From Alcaligenaceae bacterium (GTDB lineage Bacteria; Pseudomonadota; Gammaproteobacteria; Burkholderiales; Burkholderiaceae_B), in NCBI GenBank assembly GCA_029263795.1, contig JAJUFI010000005.1, forward strand, positions 1-47,410: a stretch of 47,410 nt of DNA, written 5' to 3'. The notes beneath the pieces are model-generated. The model had not been told where the DNA came from. It did not search any database and saw nothing but the letters and a program-made list of their open reading frames with translations. A program made the position numbers and the translations under genes. Of the stretch, positions 26,551 through 35,829 are shown one piece after another. Position 1 is the first letter of the stretch; the number at the start of each line of letters is the position of its first letter.

Positions 26551-27474
26551 ATGTCCGAACTTATACCCCAACTATTGCAGCAGCTCTTCAACGGGCTGTC
26601 GCTCGGCGCCATTTATGCGCTGATAGCCATCGGCTACACAATGGTCTATGGCATCATCGGGATGATCAACTTCGCTCACGGCGAAATCTACATGATCGGT
26701 GCCTACGTCGGGCTGGTCACTCTGTCGGCAATTGGCGTGGGCAGCGGCCTTCCGGTAGCCCTGATCATTCTGCTCATGCTGATCGTGGCCGTGTTGGTCA
26801 CGGCAGTCTACGGCTTTGCCGTTGAAAAAGTTGCATACGCACCATTGCGCGGAGGGCCCCGACTGGTGCCTTTGATATCCGCCATCGGTATGTCAATCTT
26901 TCTGCAGAACTGGGTTGCCATTGGTCAAGGTGCCCGCGACCAGGCTGTTCCGGCGCTCGTCACAGGGGCTGCACAATTTGACATCGGTGGCTATGTCATT
27001 ACTGCTCCGTATTCCCGCATCATGATCATTCTTGTGACGGTCGTGCTGATGATCATGCTGCATTTGTACATCAAGCATTCCCGTCTGGGCCGTGCATCCC
27101 GTGCATGCTCACAAGATCTGCGCATGGCCAATCTGCTGGGCATAGATACGAACAAGATCATTTCCTTCACCTTCGTCATTGGCGCCATGCTGGCAGCCGT
27201 GGGCGGGGTGCTGATCGCGCTGGCCATCGGCAAGCTCAACCCCTTCATCGGCTTTCTTGCAGGCATCAAGGCTTTTACCGCCGCGGTTCTGGGAGGCATC
27301 GGCAGCATTCCGGGTGCCATGCTTGGTGGTGTGCTGCTGGGCTTGGCCGAAACCTTCGCCGCCGCGTACATCTCGTCCCAGTACAAGGACATCGTCGCGT
27401 TCAGCCTGCTGGTGCTGATCCTGCTGTTCCGTCCTACAGGGCTGCTTGGTAAACCGGAAGTGGAAAAAGTGTAA
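26551..27474 (+). CDS. livH: Branched-chain amino acid ABC transporter permease LivH
   Basis: 307-residue inner-membrane permease, E. coli LivH being 308. It begins [41 protein letters not shown], the diagnostic LivH opening, and ends in [19 protein letters not shown] and [15 protein letters not shown]. The start ATG at 26551 is chosen by family alignment; the ribosome site is weak (GGAAT), and the track's extension overlaps the attenuator. Stop overlaps livM start (TAATG). Confidence 0.95.
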   Translation: MSELIPQLLQQLFNGLSLGAIYALIAIGYTMVYGIIGMINFAHGEIYMIGAYVGLVTLSAIGVGSGLPVALIILLMLIVAVLVTAVYGFAVEKVAYAPLRGGPRLVPLISAIGMSIFLQNWVAIGQGARDQAVPALVTGAAQFDIGGYVITAPYSRIMIILVTVVLMIMLHLYIKHSRLGRASRACSQDLRMANLLGIDTNKIISFTFVIGAMLAAVGGVLIALAIGKLNPFIGFLAGIKAFTAAVLGGIGSIPGAMLGGVLLGLAETFAAAYISSQYKDIVAFSLLVLILLFRPTGLLGKPEVEKV

Positions 27475-28703
27475 TGGCGAGTCATATCAAGAATGCATTC
27501 ATAGCAGCCATCATGGCCGGGGTCATCATCGCCCCGGTATATGGGCTGCAGATCGTGCGCAGCGGAATGCAGACGCACATCGAGCCTCAGTGGAATCTGG
27601 TACTGCTGGGCATGGCCATCGTCTTTGTGTTCCAGGCGTTCATACGGCCTGTGTTTGCAAAGGCCATCGCGGGTCGCACCAGTGGCATCCGCCTGCCAGT
27701 TTTGAACGATACGGCCCGCAGGGCATCCATCACACTGCTGATTGCTGTTGCGCTGGTCTGGCCCTTCTTCACCGGTCGCGCAGAAGTCGATATTGCAACC
27801 CTGGTTCTCATTTACGTGATGCTCGGGCTCGGCCTGAACATTGTGGTCGGCTTTGCAGGCCTGCTGGACCTCGGCTTCGTCGGCTTCTATGCGGTAGGTG
27901 CCTACACCTATGCATTGCTTTATCACTGGGCAGGCTGGGGTTTCTGGGAGGCCCTGCCGCTGGCAGGGGTTATGGCAGGCATTTTCGGTTACCTGCTGGG
28001 CTTTCCGGTCTTGCGTCTCCGTGGTGACTATCTGGCTATCGTGACGCTGGGGTTCGGCGAAATCATCCGGCTGCTGCTTATTAACCTCTATGAATTCACC
28101 GGTGGCCCGGACGGAATCTCGGGCATTCCGAAACCAACGGTGTTCGGTATGCCCATGGTGCGTCGGGCACCCGAAGGGCAGACGACCTTCCATGACTTCA
28201 TGGGGTGGCAGTTCGACAATATGGACGTCGTCATTTACTTGTATCTGATGGCGCTGGCACTGGCGCTCATCACGCTTTTTGTTTCCAACCGCGTGATTCG
28301 CATGCCGGTTGGCCGTGCCTGGGAAGCCTTGCGGGAAGACGAAATCGCCTGCCGATCCCTGGGTCTGAATCCCACCAACATCAAGCTTTCGGCCTTCACC
28401 ATGGGTGCCGTTTTCGCTGGCTTTGGCGGGGCATTCTTTGCTGCAAGGCAGGGCCTGGTGAATCCGGAATCCTTCACCTTCCTGGAGTCGGCGCTGATTC
28501 TTGCCATCGTGGTGCTGGGCGGCATGGGCTCCCAGGTGGGCGTCATCCTCGCGGCGATCATCCTTACAGTTCTGCCGGAAGTGGCGCGTGAATTCGCCGA
28601 GTACCGGATGATGATATTCGGTCTGGTCATGGTTCTGATGATGATGTGGCGTCCCCAAGGCCTGCTGCCCATGACGCGTCCGCACGTGGAGTTGAAGAAA
28701 TGA
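27474..28703 (+). CDS. livM: Branched-chain amino acid ABC transporter permease LivM
   Basis: 409-residue inner-membrane permease. The N-terminal third has two or three extra helices (DUF3382-type LivM extension), then the core [56 protein letters not shown] and the cytoplasmic loop [22 protein letters not shown]. It pairs with LivH. Overlaps livG by four bases (ATGA). Confidence 0.95.
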   Translation: MASHIKNAFIAAIMAGVIIAPVYGLQIVRSGMQTHIEPQWNLVLLGMAIVFVFQAFIRPVFAKAIAGRTSGIRLPVLNDTARRASITLLIAVALVWPFFTGRAEVDIATLVLIYVMLGLGLNIVVGFAGLLDLGFVGFYAVGAYTYALLYHWAGWGFWEALPLAGVMAGIFGYLLGFPVLRLRGDYLAIVTLGFGEIIRLLLINLYEFTGGPDGISGIPKPTVFGMPMVRRAPEGQTTFHDFMGWQFDNMDVVIYLYLMALALALITLFVSNRVIRMPVGRAWEALREDEIACRSLGLNPTNIKLSAFTMGAVFAGFGGAFFAARQGLVNPESFTFLESALILAIVVLGGMGSQVGVILAAIILTVLPEVAREFAEYRMMIFGLVMVLMMMWRPQGLLPMTRPHVELKK

Positions 28704-29467
28704 GCAAGGCCCTGCTGCAAGTTTCAAATCTGAGCATGCGTTTCGGGGGCCTGTTGGCGGTTGATGGCGTGGCCTTCGACGTCCGGTCCGATGAAGTATT
28801 TGCCATCATCGGCCCCAACGGGGCGGGCAAGACCACCGTCTTCAACTGCGTAGGCGGTTTTTACAAACCCACCACCGGTGTCATTGTCATGGACGGCAAG
28901 CCTATTCATGGCATGCCCAGCCACAAAGTGGCCCGCGAAGGCTTGGTGCGCACCTTTCAGAACGTACGCCTCTTCAAGAATCTCACCGTACTGGAGAACC
29001 TGCTGGTGGCCCAGCACCAGCACATCAACACCAATTTGTTTTCCGGGCTGTTTAAGACTCCGGCCTATCGAAAGTCTGAAAGTCAGGCCTTGGACAATGC
29101 CGCGAAATGGCTGGACTTCATGGGCATCAAGGAATATGCCAACCGCGAAGCGGGCAACCTCGCATACGGCCACCAGCGCCGCCTGGAGATCGCACGCTGC
29201 ATGATCACCAAGCCACGCTTGCTCATGCTGGACGAGCCGGCTGCGGGCCTGAACCCTCAGGAAAAACGTGACCTGCAGCTGTTGATTGACCAGTTGCGCA
29301 GAGAGTTCGGAGTTGCCGTCCTGCTCATCGAGCATGACATGAGCCTGGTGATGGGTGTGTCCGACCGGATCATGGTCATGGAACATGGCAAGCCCATCGC
29401 CACCGGCGTTCCCGAAGAGGTCCGGACGGACCCTCGCGTCATCAAGGCATACCTGGGGGAAGAGTAG
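28700..29467 (+). CDS. livG: Branched-chain amino acid ABC transporter ATP-binding protein LivG
   Basis: 255-residue ATPase. Walker [11 protein letters not shown]-loop [14 protein letters not shown], then the signature written here as [15 protein letters not shown] in place of LSGGQ, which is normal for LivG, and Walker [16 protein letters not shown]. The tail [23 protein letters not shown] is the LivG ending. The start at 28700 overlaps the livM stop; the longer track start lies inside livM and is rejected. Confidence 0.95.
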   Translation: MSKALLQVSNLSMRFGGLLAVDGVAFDVRSDEVFAIIGPNGAGKTTVFNCVGGFYKPTTGVIVMDGKPIHGMPSHKVAREGLVRTFQNVRLFKNLTVLENLLVAQHQHINTNLFSGLFKTPAYRKSESQALDNAAKWLDFMGIKEYANREAGNLAYGHQRRLEIARCMITKPRLLMLDEPAAGLNPQEKRDLQLLIDQLRREFGVAVLLIEHDMSLVMGVSDRIMVMEHGKPIATGVPEEVRTDPRVIKAYLGEE

Positions 29468-30168
29468 TGCTCAAGCTGCAAAACATAAACACGTTCTACG
29501 GGGCCATCCAGGCTTTGAGCGACGTCTCCGTCGAAGTCAACAAGGGCGAGATCGTCACCCTCATCGGGGCCAATGGTGCTGGCAAGACTACACTGCTCAT
29601 GACCGTTTGCGGTTCGCCGCGCGCTCGCAGCGGTTCCGTCATCTTCGAGGGTCAGGACATCACTCAGGAGCCGACCCACCTCATCATGCAGCGTGGCATC
29701 GCCATTTCGCCGGAAGGGCGACGCGTATTTCCGGACCTCACGGTCACGGAAAACCTGCAGATGGGCGGTTTTTTCCTAACCAAGGCCGAGATTCAGGAAA
29801 GCCTCGAACGGGTCTACGATTTATTCCCGCGTCTGCGGGAGCGCGCGTCGCAGCGCGCCGGGACGATGTCCGGTGGTGAGCAGCAGATGCTGGCTATCGG
29901 CCGGGCATTGATGACGCGGCCGACACTGCTGCTGCTGGACGAGCCCACTCTGGGGCTGGCACCACTCATCATTGCGCAGATCTTCGAGATCATCCAGACC
30001 ATCCGCGAGCAGGGGGTTACCGTCTTCCTGGTCGAGCAGAACGCCAACAAGGCGCTGCAGGTGGCAGACCGTGGTTATGTGCTGGAAACCGGGAAGGTGG
30101 TGCTGGCCGATACCGGCCCCAACCTGCTCGCCAATGACGAGGTCCGCAAGGCCTACCTTGGCGCCTGA
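29467..30168 (+). CDS. livF: Branched-chain amino acid ABC transporter ATP-binding protein LivF
   Basis: 233-residue ATPase, partner of LivG. Starts with GTG overlapping the livG stop (TAGTG). Walker A GANGAGKTT, Q-loop EGRRVFPDLTV, signature MSGGEQQMLAIGRAL, Walker B LLLLDEPTLGLAP, switch His absent as VEQN, usual for LivF. It ends in NDEVRKAYLGA. Last gene of the operon; a terminator follows. Confidence 0.95.
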   Translation: MLKLQNINTFYGAIQALSDVSVEVNKGEIVTLIGANGAGKTTLLMTVCGSPRARSGSVIFEGQDITQEPTHLIMQRGIAISPEGRRVFPDLTVTENLQMGGFFLTKAEIQESLERVYDLFPRLRERASQRAGTMSGGEQQMLAIGRALMTRPTLLLLDEPTLGLAPLIIAQIFEIIQTIREQGVTVFLVEQNANKALQVADRGYVLETGKVVLADTGPNLLANDEVRKAYLGA

Positions 30169-30182
30169 GCCACTATCACGGT

Positions 30183-30218
30183 GCCCCGGAGTAAACCACT
30201 TCCGGGGCCCTTTCTTTG
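30183..30218 (+). terminator. Intrinsic terminator of livJHMGF
   Basis: GCCCCGGA/TCCGGGGC, 8-bp perfect stem with a 10-base loop, followed by CCTTTCTTTG, 14 bases after the livF stop. Confidence 0.85.
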
Positions 30219-30236
30219 CTGCAGCCGAACCAGAGC

Positions 30237-30845
30237 TTATTGCAGGCCTTCAGCCTTCAACGCGGCTTGCACACCGGGGTCTGCATTCATGCGTTCGAAG
30301 AAGGCCAGCAGGCTGGGGAAGCCGGACAAATCCATCTTCACGGCGTGTGCCCAGCGTGTCACCGTGTAAAGGTAGGGGTCGACCACCGAGCGCGCCCCAG
30401 TCACCCATTGCTTGCCCTCAAGCTGCTTGTCAATGATGGCAAAGAGCTGTGCAGCCTTGGCTTTTCCGCCTTCCGCAAGCTGTTCCTGGCAGGAAGCCTC
30501 GTTCACAAACGACGCTTTTCCGAAAACCACACCAAACGCCTTGTGCAAATCGGCGTTCACAAAACCCAGCCAGCGTCGGGTCTCTGCGCGGCCCGCAAGC
30601 GTGTCCGGCATCAGATTGGCCTCAGGATATTTCTCTGCCAGGTACTCCAGAATGGCAGCGCTTTGTGTAAGGACCAGATCGCCGTCGGTGAAGACAGGAA
30701 CAGACCCGACAGGATTCAGGGCGAGGAATTCCGGTTGTTTGAGCTTGTCGCGCGGAACGGCTTCCGTTTCATAGGGCTGGCCTATCCATTCCAGCACGAT
30801 GTGGGTGGCAAGCGGACAGGCGCCCGGCATGTAATACAACTTCAT
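30237..30845 (-). CDS. Glutathione S-transferase, beta class
   Basis: 202-residue cytosolic GST. Thioredoxin-like N-terminal domain opens MKLYYMPGACPLATHIVLEW, with the Cys of the beta-class PGAC motif, and has the glutathione-binding NPVGSVPVFTDGDLVLTQSAAILEYL. The C-terminal helical domain includes SVVDPYLYTVTRW. I start at the second ATG (30845), 7 bases after GGAG; the track's ATG two codons earlier is too close to that site. It lies 33 bp after the S9 peptidase in the same direction. Beta GSTs conjugate or peroxidatically reduce electrophiles; substrate unknown. Confidence 0.92.
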   Translation of the reverse strand: MKLYYMPGACPLATHIVLEWIGQPYETEAVPRDKLKQPEFLALNPVGSVPVFTDGDLVLTQSAAILEYLAEKYPEANLMPDTLAGRAETRRWLGFVNADLHKAFGVVFGKASFVNEASCQEQLAEGGKAKAAQLFAIIDKQLEGKQWVTGARSVVDPYLYTVTRWAHAVKMDLSGFPSLLAFFERMNADPGVQAALKAEGLQ

Positions 30846-30878
30846 TCTCATGCTCCAGTGTTGACGTTGTTTTTCAGC

Positions 30879-32819
30879 TCACTCTCCGGCGGTATGGGCC
30901 GCCTTCAAGTGCTGGCTAAGAAAGGCTTCCATTCGCTCGTAGAACTCGAATTTGTTCTCGTCATTGTGAAAACCATGGCCTTCGTTTTCCTTGACCATGT
31001 ATTCAACCACCACACCGCGTGACCGCAGTGCTGCGACTATCTGATCGCTTTCTGCCTTATTGACCCTTGGGTCATTGGCCCCCTGAGCAATGAACAGGGG
31101 AGTGCGAATGCGCTCGGCATTCAGGGCGGGGGAGGTGGCGACGAGACGTTCCCGGTCTTTTTCCGGATGACCGACCATGGAGTACATTTTCTCCAGCAGC
31201 GGCTTCCAATAGGGTGGAATCGTGTTCATGAAAGTCAGAAGGTTTGACACGCCCACGAAATCAACTGCTGCAGCGTAGAGTTCCGGGGTGCGCACGATGC
31301 CGGCAAGTGTCGCGTACCCACCGTAGCTGCCACCATAAATGGCGATGCGGTTGCGGTCGGCAATGCCCTGTTCCACCAGCCACTGCACACCGTCGGTGAT
31401 GTCGTCCTGCATGGCCAGCCCCCATTGGCCGAAGCCGGCTTCCCAGAATTTGCGGCCGTAGCCGGTAGAACCGCGGAAATTCATCTGAAGGACGCAATAA
31501 CCTCGATTCGCGAGAAACTGGGCTTCTGGGTTGAAGCCCCAGCTATCACGTGCCCACGGGCCGCCATGCGGGTTCACCACGCAAGGCAGATTCCTCGCTT
31601 CACGCCCCCTGGGCAAAGTCAGGTAGCCGTGTATGACCAGACCGTCTCTCGCCGTGTACCGTATGGGTCGCACTTCGGCCATGTCTTCTTCCGGCAGTGC
31701 CGGGTTGATGTCTGCAAGCTTGCTGAGCTCACCTGTTTCATCGTCGTAAATATAGCGCGAGCCGGGAGTACGGTCGTTATAGGCAGCCACGATGTATTTG
31801 CGTTCATCTCGTGTGCTGCTCTGCATGGCAATCTCATAGCCAGGCAGGGCGTCGGAAACACGCAGATGCCGTTCCGCAGCCTGCTGGTCGAAAAAGTGAT
31901 ACTTGACACGATCAGTCTGGTAGATGGCCGCGGTCAGCACATGACGCAGCTTGGAATAGCCGACCCCATCAAGGTCGACGCCGTCGGCTTCGTAGACCAC
32001 CTGCTCCACGTCAGGTGACTGAGGGTCGATGATGACGAGCGCCAGACAGTCACGCCCTCGGTTACTCAGCGCATAGAGACGCCGGTTGTCGAAAGTGAAC
32101 AGTTCCGGGCTGACCGTGCTGCGAAAATCCGTGGTGATCAGCGGGCGGAATTCATCCTCTTCGGAATCGCGATACAGCAGGGTGGTCATGAGCCCGTCGC
32201 TGGCCGTCGCGGCCCGGAGGCAGCCGTGATGATCGGTGTGCCACGCCACGATATTTCCGGGGTTCTCTGCGATCAGCGTTTCATCGCCCGTATGGATGTT
32301 GACGCGATACATATCGAACGACTGCGGGTCACGGTGGTTGTGTGCGACTAGAATATGATCCGGGTCGTCGTAGAGATCATCTGCGATGCCAGCACGTGTC
32401 TCGGGATAAGGGGTGAGGTCCGTCACCGATCCGTTGTGAATGTTCACGGCCACGACATGGAAGTTTTCATCGCCCTCGAAATCTTTCGCGTAGAGCAGAG
32501 TATCCGAACCCTTCCAGAAATACTCCGCGACGTCTCTGTCCGTTTCCCTCGTGAGGCAGCGCGCTTCGCCGACCGGTTTGCTGCCTTCCAGTTCCTGCAC
32601 GAAGATGTTCATTCGCGCAGGACCGTCGTCAAAGGAAACGGGCTCCATGAAGGACAGCCAGCGCCCGTCATCGGAAAGCCTGAAGAAACCGCGGGCAGGG
32701 TTGCGGAAAAAATCCTTCAACGGGTACAGAGGGGGAGGGCTTTCATGGCTCATCAGCAAGTGTTCCGTATACGGCGATTGGGGTAGGCGGCCCTGGTGCG
32801 AGCGACCGTCGAAAGACAT
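30879..32819 (-). CDS. S9 family prolyl oligopeptidase-like serine peptidase
   Basis: 646-residue two-domain enzyme: an N-terminal beta-propeller (about 40-390) and a C-terminal alpha/beta hydrolase. The catalytic triad is visible: Ser about 498 in GGSYGGYA, Asp about 583 in GANDPRV, His about 615 in NEGHGF. There is no signal peptide or membrane helix, so it is probably cytoplasmic. The start is uncertain: 32819 is the longest; an ATG at 32753 giving MSHESPPPLYP fits the family length better, and neither has a clear ribosome site. It is divergent from the glycerate dehydrogenase gene. Confidence 0.9.
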   Translation of the reverse strand: MSFDGRSHQGRLPQSPYTEHLLMSHESPPPLYPLKDFFRNPARGFFRLSDDGRWLSFMEPVSFDDGPARMNIFVQELEGSKPVGEARCLTRETDRDVAEYFWKGSDTLLYAKDFEGDENFHVVAVNIHNGSVTDLTPYPETRAGIADDLYDDPDHILVAHNHRDPQSFDMYRVNIHTGDETLIAENPGNIVAWHTDHHGCLRAATASDGLMTTLLYRDSEEDEFRPLITTDFRSTVSPELFTFDNRRLYALSNRGRDCLALVIIDPQSPDVEQVVYEADGVDLDGVGYSKLRHVLTAAIYQTDRVKYHFFDQQAAERHLRVSDALPGYEIAMQSSTRDERKYIVAAYNDRTPGSRYIYDDETGELSKLADINPALPEEDMAEVRPIRYTARDGLVIHGYLTLPRGREARNLPCVVNPHGGPWARDSWGFNPEAQFLANRGYCVLQMNFRGSTGYGRKFWEAGFGQWGLAMQDDITDGVQWLVEQGIADRNRIAIYGGSYGGYATLAGIVRTPELYAAAVDFVGVSNLLTFMNTIPPYWKPLLEKMYSMVGHPEKDRERLVATSPALNAERIRTPLFIAQGANDPRVNKAESDQIVAALRSRGVVVEYMVKENEGHGFHNDENKFEFYERMEAFLSQHLKAAHTAGE

Positions 32820-32901
32820 TACTATATCGGATTGGCATCAGCGCCACAGCAGGTTCCTTCGGCAGGAGGCCCTGCCAACGAACGACAATAAAGAGGAAGA
32901 C

Positions 32902-33912
32902 ATGGCACCAACGTCAACTCCCCTGAAAGTGGTCTTTCTGGATCGCGACACCATCTCTCCGCAGACGGTTCTGAGACCACTTTCATTCCCCCACACGCTC
33001 CAAACTCATGGGCGAACCCGCCCCGATGAAGTTGCTGCACGTATTGCGGACGCCGATATTGTTATCGTGAACAAGGTCAAACTTGGTGCGCAAGAAATCG
33101 CGGCTGCACCACGGCTGCGCATGGTTGCGGTGGCAGCCACTGGCAGCGATAACATTGATCTGACAGTTTGCAGGGAACGTGGCATTGTCGTTTCGAACAT
33201 TCGTGGCTATGCCAAGACCACCGTGCCTGAACACGTTTTCGCACTCATATTTGCTCTGCGTCGCAGCATTGTGGCTTATCACCAGTCCGTCAAGGCGGGA
33301 CGCTGGCAGGAAGCGGCACAGTTCTGTTATTTCGATTACCCCATACGCGATTTGGCCGGCTCCACTCTGGGCGTGATCGGCGCGGGCACTCTGGGGCAGG
33401 CGGTGGGTCAGATCGGCCGCGCCCTGGGTATGAGGGTGCTGTATGCAGCTCACAAAGGGCGCACCGGCATGGGCGCGCTTTACACACCGTTTGAAAAAGT
33501 GCTCGCGGAAAGCGATATCCTCACCCTGCATTGCCCATTGAATGAACATACGCATCACCTGTTAGGCGAAGCAGAGTTTGCAGCCATGGCGCGCAAGCCG
33601 CTACTCATCAATACAGCACGGGGAGCGCTCATCGACGACCACGCCCTGGCCGCCGCGCTGCGCTCAGGCCAGATCAGTGGTGCTGGCCTGGATGTCACCG
33701 TGCCGGAGCCGCCCCCCATCGATCACCCACTGATGGCGCTGCTGGATCTTCCGAACTTCATACTCACACCCCACGTGGCGTGGGCCAGCCAGGAGGCAAT
33801 CCAGGCCCTGGCAGACCAGCTCATTGAAAACATCGAGGCCTTCGTGAAAGGTGAGCCTCGCAATGTACTGGTTGGGGCACAGGACGGTTCCAGCACGAAG
33901 GGGAAAAATTGA
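32902..33912 (+). CDS. D-2-hydroxyacid dehydrogenase, probable glycerate dehydrogenase
   Basis: 336-residue NAD(P)-dependent D-2-hydroxyacid dehydrogenase. The nucleotide-binding domain has GVIGAGTLGQAVGQIG; catalytic residues appear as Arg in NTARGALID, Glu in TVPEPPP and His in LTPHVAWAS. Start ATG preceded by AAGAGGAA; the track's long upstream extension is out-of-gene. It is translationally coupled (TGATG) to a glycerate kinase, so hydroxypyruvate/D-glycerate is the likely substrate (HprA-type), as inferred from context; other D-hydroxyacids remain possible. Confidence 0.88.
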   Translation: MAPTSTPLKVVFLDRDTISPQTVLRPLSFPHTLQTHGRTRPDEVAARIADADIVIVNKVKLGAQEIAAAPRLRMVAVAATGSDNIDLTVCRERGIVVSNIRGYAKTTVPEHVFALIFALRRSIVAYHQSVKAGRWQEAAQFCYFDYPIRDLAGSTLGVIGAGTLGQAVGQIGRALGMRVLYAAHKGRTGMGALYTPFEKVLAESDILTLHCPLNEHTHHLLGEAEFAAMARKPLLINTARGALIDDHALAAALRSGQISGAGLDVTVPEPPPIDHPLMALLDLPNFILTPHVAWASQEAIQALADQLIENIEAFVKGEPRNVLVGAQDGSSTKGKN

Positions 33913-35063
33913 TGGCGCAAGAAGTACGGCAGTGGCGCGTGGTGGTGGCGCCCGATTCCTTCAAGGAAAGTCTGTCGGCAGCGCATGTGGCAGAAGCCAT
34001 TGCGAAAGGGGTGCGGGAGGCTGCTCCATCTGCCCAGCTTGCATGCATTCCCATGGCGGACGGGGGTGAGGGTTCTCTGGACGCTGTTCTCGCGGCAACG
34101 GGCGGTTCTCGGCGCCAGGACACGGTTTTCGATGCCAATGGCAGGCCTTGTGAAGCGTCCTGGGGCTACCTTGAAGGGGACACTGCCTTTATCGAGATGG
34201 CTGAGGCTGCAGGGCTTGAGCGCATTCCGCCGTCTGAAAGAAGGGCTCTGCATGCCGGCACCTACGGCGTCGGCCAGCTGGTGCTGAAAGCTCTGGATGC
34301 TGGTGCTCGTCGCATTGTGCTTGGTCTGGGCGGGAGCGCCACCACAGATGGTGGGGCTGGGCTTTTTCAAGCGCTGGGTGCCCGTCTGCTGAATGACAGG
34401 GGGGAAGACCTGCCGCCGGGTGGCGCGGCATTGAATCAGCTCGCGCGCCTGGATCTGTCCGGGCTTGATCCCCGCTTGCATGATGTGCAATTTGAAATCG
34501 CGGTAGACGTGGATAACCCGCTCTGCGGTGAGAGGGGTGCCGCCGCCATTTTTGGGCCACAAAAGGGCGCATCACCGGAGGATGTGCGCACCCTTGATAA
34601 GGGTTTGGCACGATTTGCGCAAATCTGTCGCGAGGCGAGCGGGCGAGACGAATCCACAACGCCGGGGACAGGGGCTGCGGGCGGTCTGGGGTTTGTCGTC
34701 AAGAGCTTTTTCTCCGCTACGTTCCGGCCAGGTGTTGAATTGATTGCTGAACTCACTGGTCTGGAACAAGCCCTGGAGGGGGCAGACCTGGTCTTTACGG
34801 GGGAAGGGCGCATGGATCGTCAGACCCTGCTGGGCAAGACGCCTGCCGGCGTGGCGCGGTACGCCAAGCGGCATGGTGCTCCTGTAATCGCCCTGGCCGG
34901 GTCTCTGGGGGAGGGCTATGAAGCGCTCTACGACGTTGGCATTACTGCAGCGTTCAGCGTGGTGTCTGGCCCCATGACGCTGGAGCAGGCCTGCCAGGAT
35001 GCATCAAGACTTCTGCAGGAGCGGGCATGCGACAGCATGCGGCTGTGGGTCGCCGGGCGCTGA
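33912..35063 (+). CDS. glxK: Glycerate kinase, type I (GlxK/GarK family)
   Basis: 383-residue kinase that phosphorylates D-glycerate, usually to 2-phosphoglycerate. Blocks: VVVAPDSFKESLSA at the N-terminus, IPMADGGEGSLDAVLAATGG, GLGGSATTDGGAGLFQALGA, GAAGGLGFVVKSFF and DLVFTGEGRMDRQTLLGKTPAGVA. Start is the ATG overlapping the dehydrogenase stop; the track's start one codon earlier is TTG. The pair channels hydroxypyruvate or glycerate into glycolysis. The gene symbol is by family similarity. Confidence 0.92.
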   Translation: MAQEVRQWRVVVAPDSFKESLSAAHVAEAIAKGVREAAPSAQLACIPMADGGEGSLDAVLAATGGSRRQDTVFDANGRPCEASWGYLEGDTAFIEMAEAAGLERIPPSERRALHAGTYGVGQLVLKALDAGARRIVLGLGGSATTDGGAGLFQALGARLLNDRGEDLPPGGAALNQLARLDLSGLDPRLHDVQFEIAVDVDNPLCGERGAAAIFGPQKGASPEDVRTLDKGLARFAQICREASGRDESTTPGTGAAGGLGFVVKSFFSATFRPGVELIAELTGLEQALEGADLVFTGEGRMDRQTLLGKTPAGVARYAKRHGAPVIALAGSLGEGYEALYDVGITAAFSVVSGPMTLEQACQDASRLLQERACDSMRLWVAGR

Positions 35064-35236
35064 TTCGGTAAACTAGCGGTTTTTAGGGCTGCTGGTTGCG
35101 CGTTCTTCTTTCGGAATTCCGGTTCATCTCCCACCGACAAACCTGAGCGAGGCGGGTGACACAGCGTTTGCTTTGAAGAATTGTCCGTGACACGCGCTCC
35201 GGACATCATCGAGATCTTTCACGAAGTGGAAACAAC

Positions 35237-35779
35237 ATGCGATGCCGAACCTCCTCCCGTGCCCCTATTGCCTCCCTTTGTGCAGCATTGCTGCTTGGTG
35301 CACCGCTGTGTGCCCAGGAACTCTACCAGGACCCCAGCATCAGTGTCAGGGCCGGCGTGGGTGACCACTACACGCGTCTCGAACTGGCCTGGGAATCACC
35401 TACGCTCTGGACTTACCGTTTTGAGGGCGGAAGCCGCCTGGATCTTGTCGGTGAGTTGGGCGCAGCCTATTGGGACGCCAATGGTTCACGTTCCCCCGGC
35501 AGTGTGTGGCAGGCGAGTGCCACTCCGTTCCTGCGTTGGACCTGGGCCGACCGCTATTACCTGGAGGCCGGCATTGGGGCCACGGTGTTTTCAAGTACGC
35601 GCTTCGCGGGCAAGGAAATGAGCACGGCCTTCCAGTTTGGTGACCATTTCGGGGTCGGTATGCATCTTACTGAGCGCAGCCGGCTGACCCTCCGGTATTC
35701 GCATTATTCCAATGCTGGCATCAAGCGGCCCAACCCGGGGCTCAATCTCATACAGCTGAATTACAGCTACCAATATTGA
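35237..35779 (+). CDS. pagL: PagL-like lipid A 3-O-deacylase family protein
   Basis: 180-residue outer-membrane beta-barrel protein. Signal peptide MRCRTSSRAPIASLCAALLLGAPLCAQ. The C-terminus HYSNAGIKRPNPGLN aligns with the P. aeruginosa PagL active-site region (HYSNAGLKQPNDGIE): His about 156 and Ser about 158 are kept, but the position of the catalytic Glu is Asn (about 170). Family members remove the 3-O acyl chain from lipid A. Whether this one is active is open. It stands alone between glxK and epd; the 170-bp leader shows no clear promoter. Confidence 0.85.
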   Translation: MRCRTSSRAPIASLCAALLLGAPLCAQELYQDPSISVRAGVGDHYTRLELAWESPTLWTYRFEGGSRLDLVGELGAAYWDANGSRSPGSVWQASATPFLRWTWADRYYLEAGIGATVFSSTRFAGKEMSTAFQFGDHFGVGMHLTERSRLTLRYSHYSNAGIKRPNPGLNLIQLNYSYQY

Positions 35780-35786
35780 TGGCGTA

Positions 35787-35829
35787 TCATGTGTTGGCAC
35801 ACTGTTTCAAGCCTGTATCCAACACATGA
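35787..35829 (+). repeat. 11-bp inverted repeat covering the epd start codon
   Basis: TCATGTGTTGG (35787-35797) and CCAACACATGA (35819-35829) are perfect inverted repeats with a 21-base loop; the right arm contains the epd ATG (35826-35828). No ribosome site is visible before that ATG. It may be an RNA hairpin hiding the start, or an operator: a -10-like TATCAT overlaps the left arm. Confidence 0.6.

Noticed and set aside
26991-28727. 578-aa open frame on the minus strand opposite livH-livM
   Set aside because: Rich in His, Gln and Arg with no recognisable domain; it is a shadow of the GC-rich liv genes, which are certain on the plus strand.
35794-35812. Possible sigma-54 promoter in the epd leader (TTGGCAC)
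   Set aside because: The -24 half is good but the -12 GC is missing at the required 12-bp spacing, and it lies inside the inverted repeat.
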